A stretch of 33,938 nt of DNA. Origin: a virus. The stretch is taken from positions 1-33,938 of the IMG/VR virus record IMGVR_UViG_3300023179_000302; one strand, written 5' to 3'. A program made the position numbers and the translations under genes. The stretch's first letter is position 1; each line of letters starts with the position of its first letter. The notes beneath the pieces are model-generated. The model was not told the DNA's origin. It saw only the letters and a program-made list of their open reading frames with translations, and searched no databases. This document shows, piece by piece, positions 28,701 through 33,938 of the stretch.

Positions 28701-31700
28701 CTCGCTCGCATTCGGTTTGAGATTCGCCTGCGCGTTGAACATCGCCCACCGCTCCGCCACCGGCTTCTGCTGGAACGCATGCACCGCCCGGGCGCCATCC
28801 CGCAGCGCCTTCGCCATGCCAGGATAAAACTGCTCCGCCACCGCCGACAGCGCCGGCGTCACCTTGAGATTCTGCACCGCCGACGGGTCCGTCATCAGCA
28901 GCCGCGTCCATTCCGCCACGCCCTCGCCGATCCGGTAAGACTGCGCCTGCTCCGGCGTCAGCCCCGCCGGCGGATCGCTCGCCATACTCCCCGGCCGTTG
29001 CGTCAGCCCGATCAACTCCGTCGCGTGAGCCTTGAAGAAATCCGGCACCCGCGCCCGCACCAGGTATTCCAGCCCGTGCCCCGCCTCATGGAAATTGATC
29101 TGGCTCTGCGTGTCCCGCGTGAACGCCATGTGATGCGCCGGCTTGTAATGCGCCGGATGCACCTTCGAAGTCTGCGACCGCGACTTCCGCATCTCCACCC
29201 GCACCGCCCGGTTCACGTGATCCACGATCGTCCGGAAACCCCACCGCTGCCCCCGCTTGAAATTCTGGATGCCCTTGATGAGTCGCCGTCCCTCGCTCGT
29301 CTCGCCCGCTTGCAACACCCAATCCGGCGGCCCCATCGCCGCCATCCCCACCGGCACCGCACCCGGCGGCACCTTCGCCCCGCCACCGGAACGCACCTCC
29401 GGCGGAGGCGTAAGAGGGTCGGATGAAATTGTTGGCGTAGTCGTTACTGACACCTCTGCTGGGTCAACAGCAATCGGGCCTTTTCCAAAATCCACATACA
29501 GCAAATTGGCTGCACTGTCGTAATCCTCGACGTATCCCACCAAGCCCTTTGTTGCTGACGCATCTTGCTCTGCCAGTGGATTGTCCTCTATGCGCCGGCG
29601 GGCCTTGACATATCGTCCGACCAATTGAAATCCGTTTTCGTTTTGCCCAAACAAATCCCCCTGCCCCGGCGCCGGCCGCCGACCTCGCAGCTCCGCGGGC
29701 AACTCGTCGATCGCACCCACCCGGCCATCGCCGTAGGCATACATCGGTTTGCCCGAGCGCAACCGTTGCTCGAGCAGCTCGAAGAGATCGGCCTCCGTCT
29801 CCACCTTGAATCCCTCCGCCTGCAACGCCATCACCACGCGGTCCACATCATCCGCATCCTTGCGGAACAGATCCCTGGCTTGCTTGATCCCCAGGTCCCG
29901 CGAGCCCCGCGCCATCTCCTGCAACCGCTTCAGCTCGCCACCCCACACCGCCTTGTTCTTGCCCTTGGCCGCCGTCGGCAGCCCGCCCGCCATGCGGATC
30001 GCCTCGAGCAAATCGACGCCGCCCTGGCGCATACTCTCCGCCGCCTCCCGCTCCTGCCCCTGCACATACTTGCCCCACGCATCGAAGCTCGCCTGGTCAA
30101 ACACCGCCAGCCCCGTCTCCTCGTCCCGCACGTAATACGGCACCCGCATCTCGTAGAGATCCAGCGCCGCCGCGGACACCGGCTCGTTGTTATTGATCGC
30201 CTCGCGGACGATCCGGAAATGTTCGTTGAAGAGCTCCGTCGTCGCGTCCGGGTTGAAATCCATGTCGATTCCCCGCTCCGTCCCCACCGTTGCGGCGAAA
30301 TCATCCGGCGTCATCATCGCCGGCGTCATCGGCGGAGGCGGCACGATCGTCTCGCCCGTCGGCAAGACATTGACCGGCGCTGTCCGCGGCACCGGCGCCG
30401 CCGTCTCCCCGGCAGGGACCGCTGGCCCAGCGGTCCGCCGCTGTTGCGCCAACGCCTGGGCCGCCCGCAGCGCACCCTCCGGCAAACGCTCCGGCACCGT
30501 GAACGGCACCCGTGCCGTGGCTCGTCCCGCCGACGGCATGAATCCCGCCACCGACGTCACCGGCACCTCGACCTCGATCGGTCCGGTCCGCACGCCCCCG
30601 GCCGCATCCATGCGGGCAATCTCCGCCCGCACCGCGGGCCCCGCCGCCTTGGCCAGCTCCGTCTCCGCCGCCGAAAGTTTCATTCCCGACTTCATCTTCA
30701 TCGCCACCGCGGCCAGATCCCGCTGCGTCGCCATCCGGTTATTGATAAAGAACCCGCCCATGAGAGCGCCTGCCCCCGCCGCCGTGGCAAACCCTCCCGG
30801 CGTGATCTCCTCTCCCCGCACCGCCGCGTCGATCGGATACGCCACCACACCGGTGCCCGCACCCGCCGCCGCCGCCGCACCCGCCTGACGCGCCGCCGCC
30901 GGCAACCCGCCCGCGCCCTGCGCCGTCGTGATGAGCCCCCGGGCGCCCTGCGCCAACGACACCGGCAACGCCACCGCCGCCATGCTCAGCTCCCCGCCCT
31001 GCGTGTATTGCGGATACAACTCCGCCGCCTGCATCACATTGTCATACTGCTCAAAATGTTTCCCGAGCTGCTTGTAAAGAGCGTCATAGCCCGCCCCCGC
31101 CGCAATACCCCCGCCGATACCGCCTACCACACCGCCGGCCGCGGCGCCCACGGCGGCACCCACCGGACCACCCAGCGCCGTCCCCGCCGCTGCGCCCAGC
31201 GCCGCGCCCCCCTGCGCCCCGCCCACCGCGCCCAGCGTCATCGCCCCGCCGCGTCCGGCCCCTTGTAAAAATGCCAACAACCGCGGATCTTGCTGCGCCT
31301 TCTGCTCCAGCTTCCGCCGGTCCTCCACCACCTTGAAAATTTCCCCCTGCGCCGCCTTGATCTTCTCGTAATTCGCCTGCGGCAGCAGCCCGCTTTCAAA
31401 CGCCCGCTGCACTCCCTCCGTGAACCGCTCCGGCGACGAAGTATCGAAGACAATCTGCCCGCCCTCCGGCACCAGGCGAGGCGCCTGGCGCAACGGATCA
31501 GTCGCCATCGGCCCCGTCGAAGGATCGACCACCAGCTTCCCGGTGAACTTAAACGGCGCATCCCCCTCCTCGAACTTCACATCCGTCCCATCCCCCGCTT
31601 CCGGCGTCGTCACCGGCGGAGGCGTCTCCTTCTTGTCGTCCATCACCGCCTTGGCCAGCGCCGCCTCTTGTCCCCCGAACGAAAGATTCAAAGGCTTCGC

Positions 31701-32153
31701 CGCCGGCTCGGTCGTCAACGGCGTCACATTCGAGAAATCAAACCCCTCCGGCACTCCCTGCTCCGCGCTCCCTGCTCCCCGCTCTTGCACCGCCGTCACC
31801 TGCGAGAAATCAAACCCCTCCACCGCCGGAACGACCGGCGGCAGCGGTTCATCCGCTTGCGGTAGGGCGGGACCTCCGGGCCCGCCGTCTTTCGTCGGCA
31901 ACGGCGGCTCGCCATTCTCATCGAGCACCGCCTGCACATTTGGTTCGATCGCGCCCGGCATCGGTTGCTCCAGCGGCGCCAGGACCGGCGCCGGCTCCGG
32001 CGCGATATCCACCTCCGACGGCGTCACCGGACCGTCCGGCCACCGGGCTGAATTCGATTCCTCGAGGATACGACGTTGCTCCTCCTCCGGATCAAACGCC
32101 CGGGGGCGGATCGGCGTCACCACCGAGAAATCGAAACCGGCCATTTGCGACAT
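25725..32153 (-). CDS. Giant internal virion / DNA-ejection protein
   Basis: 2142 residues. Large single proteins of this kind are packed in podovirus heads and form the channel through the host envelope during DNA entry. Seen in order: a disordered Pro/Glu-rich N-terminus with three copies of GFDFS-x-V-T (about 6-13, 112-119, 137-144); a glycine-zipper hydrophobic segment (about 300-360: GGAAGTALGGPVGAAVG-like); LPD38-like regions; an HEAGH zinc-protease-like motif at 1022-1026; RNLFRDIFTQTILNPD near 1560; a second glycine zipper near 1675-1720 (VVGGPVGAAVGAVVGSAVG). In-frame at the N-terminus (about residues 88-97) a GC-rich palindromic repeat codes DGGPGGPALPQ. It may carry several domains, as large polyvalent proteins do. 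No lysozyme/transglycosylase motif was firmly identified. Confidence 0.75.
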   Translation of the reverse strand: MSQMAGFDFSVVTPIRPRAFDPEEEQRRILEESNSARWPDGPVTPSEVDIAPEPAPVLAPLEQPMPGAIEPNVQAVLDENGEPPLPTKDGGPGGPALPQADEPLPPVVPAVEGFDFSQVTAVQERGAGSAEQGVPEGFDFSNVTPLTTEPAAKPLNLSFGGQEAALAKAVMDDKKETPPPVTTPEAGDGTDVKFEEGDAPFKFTGKLVVDPSTGPMATDPLRQAPRLVPEGGQIVFDTSSPERFTEGVQRAFESGLLPQANYEKIKAAQGEIFKVVEDRRKLEQKAQQDPRLLAFLQGAGRGGAMTLGAVGGAQGGAALGAAAGTALGGPVGAAVGAAAGGVVGGIGGGIAAGAGYDALYKQLGKHFEQYDNVMQAAELYPQYTQGGELSMAAVALPVSLAQGARGLITTAQGAGGLPAAARQAGAAAAAGAGTGVVAYPIDAAVRGEEITPGGFATAAGAGALMGGFFINNRMATQRDLAAVAMKMKSGMKLSAAETELAKAAGPAVRAEIARMDAAGGVRTGPIEVEVPVTSVAGFMPSAGRATARVPFTVPERLPEGALRAAQALAQQRRTAGPAVPAGETAAPVPRTAPVNVLPTGETIVPPPPMTPAMMTPDDFAATVGTERGIDMDFNPDATTELFNEHFRIVREAINNNEPVSAAALDLYEMRVPYYVRDEETGLAVFDQASFDAWGKYVQGQEREAAESMRQGGVDLLEAIRMAGGLPTAAKGKNKAVWGGELKRLQEMARGSRDLGIKQARDLFRKDADDVDRVVMALQAEGFKVETEADLFELLEQRLRSGKPMYAYGDGRVGAIDELPAELRGRRPAPGQGDLFGQNENGFQLVGRYVKARRRIEDNPLAEQDASATKGLVGYVEDYDSAANLLYVDFGKGPIAVDPAEVSVTTTPTISSDPLTPPPEVRSGGGAKVPPGAVPVGMAAMGPPDWVLQAGETSEGRRLIKGIQNFKRGQRWGFRTIVDHVNRAVRVEMRKSRSQTSKVHPAHYKPAHHMAFTRDTQSQINFHEAGHGLEYLVRARVPDFFKAHATELIGLTQRPGSMASDPPAGLTPEQAQSYRIGEGVAEWTRLLMTDPSAVQNLKVTPALSAVAEQFYPGMAKALRDGARAVHAFQQKPVAERWAMFNAQANLKPNASETIGGLIRMGENAVAGLSSGAPVSKLDRTIRRAILKQRKEVGMTRDQAIAKMRAVEKKNLTPLLSAYNMILSIGAETQLAISGQSGSKGLRAVGPDGKFTYFTKATWRDLRRKVPAKQLGQFDEAAWALESLERWKKNKLEYPGMREGVTPADLEAIVTTARTEIKDFDALFAEQSAFHDAVLDLKDFGRLLKPGERDRITGARDTYWPLPRVMQEGRGRAGKGGGEMQTGLYRARGSGEAIRQIDEVTEERVRTAFEAYYWNRFGLTLVDSMKRVATDKSLPIDARSIAGSAIVQLKMPMKAVASVSADEVKPWVLEAVADQMEPLLGFRPDLTPDDINLSWNFKDIWRPVKPEDVNVVSLLRDGQREYYQLGDPAIFGMFANPQVASKAGRFLSWALGPMTQNWKRQITQGPVFAIRNLFRDIFTQTILNPDPIAWIPGGTHILGTMNKFTKKYPQVFSEGLLLSRVEPSETELVNAIRHGAVWQWFSQGFYVSQAKDPVVKILATVLQPSNWLFPLWKLGDVMNLVAPGAGVGFVVGGPVGAAVGAVVGSAVGLTGPALAEFFETAGREGAAVSVLRRGGTDEEALIKYWTAAGQFNEHPGVADARIIMNIPGFLNPMFQGVRNAVQKLSDPDPGVRGTAWTRLLVMMPMIFGGAAVASYLMMRREDRDRERQRPVEDRMNFMDINGFSIPFPYGPEGVMGSVVYNAVMDDLLSRPVEDADKTAMMLLKRIGDPGSPIQFFGPQLATLMEAGMNWSNYRQRNIVSPWMVNLPPSEQYYSTTPEFYRKIGQMFNYSPAKLQYITQQAISRQADETVRMLEAMDGGRPMQEAADVPFVGRLFVRDPIGFGSQAMRNADEVEGKLRLLNTRLNAKGYGVLAAFDRDGNPEYPADKLGSEDLVRLQMQLSYLQGLRQNLRQIDDIQALGKTAALAGNFALERNLRRAATIRTQSVLMGNKDEIRLLDQALELVGQIPVAPPEQRAADYLQRRF
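31861..31887. repeat. GC-rich palindromic repeat, copy 8 (in the giant gene)
   Basis: Same inner variant as the other in-gene copy at 13714-13740, here read as GGPGGPALP in the disordered N-terminus. It is the only copy found outside the left half of the window. Confidence 0.85.
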
Positions 32154-32162
32154 GGCGGTATC

Positions 32163-32828
32163 TTAGCGTATCGAGAAAGGCCGCCCCTGGGCGTCCGCAT
32201 AATCCCCCGGCGGCAGATCCTTCCCACTCATCTGCTTGAACTGCGCCGCCGAAAACACCGCCGGCGTCGGCGCCGGAGTCGGAGCATTCGTCGCCGCGGC
32301 AGGTGTCGGTTCGGGGGTCGGAGCGGGAGTCGGTGCGGGCTTACCCGAGCCAGGCATCCAGCTCGCCAACCAAGATCCAATCCCCCCGCCCTGCGGTTCC
32401 TGCGGAGCCACCCCACCCTCGCCCATCACCGTCATAAGATCCTCAAACCGCGAAGACTTCGGGTCCACCTTGATCGGCTTGCCCGTCACCTTATTGGTCA
32501 CGGCCGCCGCGGTCGTCCCCTCGATAGCAAACAGATTGCCCTCCGCATCCGGCTTATAAACCGTTTTCGGTTGAGCATCTCGCATCAGCGTCGCGGAATT
32601 GGCCGACGACATAAACGCCGGCACCACCTCCTGCGTGATCGAATTTGTCACCGGAACGATGGCCGGCTGGTAGCTGCCACCGCCCTTTGTTTGGCTTTGC
32701 CAGACTCGAAGGTAAGCATCCCGCTCCTTTGGCGACAAATCGACATACTCTGCATCCGGCGAGACTTGTCCGGACGCCACCAATGTTTGCTTCAACCAAG
32801 GGCCAAAGGCTTGGATTGTGTCAGCCAT
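32163..32828 (-). CDS. Internal virion protein, small, Pro-rich C-terminus
   Basis: 221 residues from ATG 32828 (MADTIQAFGPWLKQTLVASG), chosen because the upstream part of the frame runs through the end of the 182-aa gene. Residues 20-140 are strand/helix-mixed (LSPKERDAYLRVWQSQTKGG, IEGTTAAAVTNKVTGKPIKV), then a glycine- and Trp-containing segment (GIGSWLASWMPGSGK) and a TPAPTPEPTPA linker. The end (SAAQFKQMSGKDLPPGDYAD) resembles small core proteins. It lies 9 bp upstream of the giant ejection gene. Exact role unknown. Confidence 0.55.
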   Translation of the reverse strand: MADTIQAFGPWLKQTLVASGQVSPDAEYVDLSPKERDAYLRVWQSQTKGGGSYQPAIVPVTNSITQEVVPAFMSSANSATLMRDAQPKTVYKPDAEGNLFAIEGTTAAAVTNKVTGKPIKVDPKSSRFEDLMTVMGEGGVAPQEPQGGGIGSWLASWMPGSGKPAPTPAPTPEPTPAAATNAPTPAPTPAVFSAAQFKQMSGKDLPPGDYADAQGRPFSIR

Positions 32829-32833
32829 AGTCG

Positions 32834-33382
32834 TTACGATCCGAATGGCACCCGCACCATTCCGTTGCCGCCGCCACCACCGGAACCCGGCGAGCCACCA
32901 CCGCCCATCTGCTTGTTGACGATCTGCTGGCTCATGAGAGAGCGCCCGGTGTTTTGCATGCCGATGATGGAGTCGCCGATCATGGCTTGTTGGCGTGGGT
33001 TTTCGTTGAGGAAGCCTTTGATCCATTCCGGATCGAATCCCAACTGCGACCCGTGCCGCTTCATAAAGTCGCCGTAAGCCGTCCCCTTCGCCTCGAGGGC
33101 TTTGTTGTTGGCGTAGGCGTTGACGAAGCTGGCGATCACGCTGTCATCCGCGCCGCCGCTGCGGCCGCCGTCACCGCCACCACCGCCTTGCATGGCCATG
33201 GCCGCGCCGGCCGGTCCGCCCATGGCGAAGCCGGCGGCCGCTTGTCCGGCCTTGCGGATCGTGCCGCCGACGTGCTCGCCGAGCTGCTCATACATTTGTT
33301 GGTTGGCTTGGGCCGCGCCGAGGGCGCCCTTGGCGAGATACTCGCCGCTTTGGTCATAGACTCCGGGGTTGTAGGCAAACAT
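32834..33382 (-). CDS. Glycine-rich internal core protein
   Basis: 182 residues with a strong SD sequence (GAAGGAG). After YLAKGALGAAQANQQMYEQL (helical), residues about 50-75 are a glycine-rich, hydrophobic segment (AAAGFAMGGPAGAAMAMQGG), then helices (DSVIASFVNAYANNKALEAK, FLNENPRQQAMIGDSIIGMQ) and a Gly-rich tail. Such membrane-active, Gly/Ala-rich proteins are found among podovirus ejection proteins (like T7 gp14/gp15-type or P22 gp7/gp20). This is inferred from composition and position. Confidence 0.55.
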   Translation of the reverse strand: MFAYNPGVYDQSGEYLAKGALGAAQANQQMYEQLGEHVGGTIRKAGQAAAGFAMGGPAGAAMAMQGGGGGDGGRSGGADDSVIASFVNAYANNKALEAKGTAYGDFMKRHGSQLGFDPEWIKGFLNENPRQQAMIGDSIIGMQNTGRSLMSQQIVNKQMGGGGSPGSGGGGGNGMVRVPFGS

Positions 33383-33398
33383 AGTTTTTCTCCTTCGA

Positions 33399-33938
33399 TT
33401 AAGCCGCTTTGGCTTGGGTTAATTCTTGGGCCAAGGCCGCGCCGATCACGGCGGGCTTGATCGCCAGGCGCTTCTTGCCCTTCACGGTGCGTTCTTCCAC
33501 CGCTTCCGGCAGCACCTTCTGCACATCCTGCGCCATAAAGCCGACACGCTTTTCGTCGTCGCCCTTGTATTTGAACTCGTAGGCCGTCAGCCCCAGCACC
33601 TTGCCGGCCTTGCCGAGCGGCTTGATGTCCTTCTTCATCCGCTTGTCCGAGAAGATCGACGAACCAATGTTGCCGATCATGTTCATCATCCCGGCCTGGC
33701 GCATGGCATTGGCCTGCATGTTCGCGCCTTGCACCGCCGCATTGTTGTTCTGCCAAGAGTTATACATCGAGCCTTGGAGGTTCCGGTTGAAAGACTCCAC
33801 GTTCCCCGCCTGGTTCACGGCATTGTTGAACGTGTTGCCGATGAGCTGCGTGCCGGTGCCCATGGTCGCCTGGCCCAGGCCGAACGCCGGGTTGAGTCCG
33901 CGGGCAAAGGGATCGAGCGCCCCGTAGCCTTCGGCCAG
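33399..33938 (-). CDS. Protein with S74-like C-terminal chaperone domain, partial
   Basis: The frame is open to the right edge of the window, so only the last ~179 residues are seen; the ATG at 33863 is a possible start, but the in-frame upstream part (GYGALDPFARGLNPAFGLGQ) looks coding. Residues from about 95 on (SDKRMKKDIKPLGKAGKVLG, then YEFKYKGDDEKRVGFMAQDV, VLPEAVEER) match the Peptidase_S74 intramolecular chaperone of tail spikes and fibres, which folds a trimer and may self-cleave. The preceding region is Asn/Gln-rich and helical, more like a core protein. The stop is 16 bp before the next gene's ATG, with an SD sequence in between. Confidence 0.65.
   Translation of the reverse strand: MAEGYGALDPFARGLNPAFGLGQATMGTGTQLIGNTFNNAVNQAGNVESFNRNLQGSMYNSWQNNNAAVQGANMQANAMRQAGMMNMIGNIGSSIFSDKRMKKDIKPLGKAGKVLGLTAYEFKYKGDDEKRVGFMAQDVQKVLPEAVEERTVKGKKRLAIKPAVIGAALAQELTQAKAA

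Overview
The window is almost certainly wholly viral: a temperate, tailed, podovirus-like phage seen as a free or circular form, or cut out of a prophage with phage genes on both sides of its attachment site. The host is probably a GC-rich Gram-negative bacterium. I favour Verrucomicrobiota because of the style of the intergenic repeats and of the secreted and tail proteins, but that is inference. There are no rRNA or housekeeping genes. The only tRNA sequence is a 5' half of tRNA-Arg(ACG) beside the integrase, which looks like the attP core.

Layout. Most genes lie on the minus strand, so they are transcribed from high to low coordinates. From 20.2 kb down to 14.1 kb is an early/replication operon of very small, overlapping (ATGA/GTGA) genes: a ribbon-helix-helix (RHH) regulator, helix-turn-helix (HTH) proteins, a DnaD-like replisome organizer and a DnaB helicase. 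From 14 to 8.4 kb are small phage genes, large terminase, a DUF551-like protein, a metallophosphoesterase and an HExxH mini-protein. From 8.0 kb to the left edge is the virion operon: scaffold, major capsid protein, decoration protein, portal, a tail-fibre-like protein, a secreted protein and a head-tail connector. The right end (33.9-25.7 kb) carries the internal-virion module: a protein with an S74-type chaperone end, two small core proteins and a 2142-residue protein with glycine zippers and an HEAGH motif. The attP region (25.5-25.7 kb) follows, then a cassette of integrase, PEGA-like lipoprotein, exported FGE/C-lectin-fold protein and membrane protein (25.5-22.8 kb). The only plus-strand block (20.3-22.8 kb) has a second RHH protein, ArdA anti-restriction protein and five small proteins. 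Both edges run out inside virion genes, which fits a circular map with a few kb missing (tail tubular B, lysis).

How it works together. Integrase and attP insert the phage into a tRNA-Arg gene. The two divergent RHH genes around palindromic CCTGCAGG sites (20.2-20.3 kb) are the best candidate control switch, since no CI-like repressor is recognisable. ArdA, under a strong promoter with an embedded palindrome, would protect incoming DNA. DnaB and the replisome organizer recruit host replication. The exported proteins next to the integrase may be expressed in the lysogen.

Most notable: (i) a dnaX-like -1 frameshift site (A AAA AAG with an upstream AAGGAG) near the end of the HTH gene at 18.57 kb; (ii) at least 14 degenerate heptamer arrays and eight copies of a GC-rich palindromic element in the minus-strand half, some supplying stop codons, C-terminal tails or in-frame insertions, including one in the terminase; (iii) a phage-borne 5' half tRNA, so the phage must supply promoter and 5' half of the rebuilt host tRNA.
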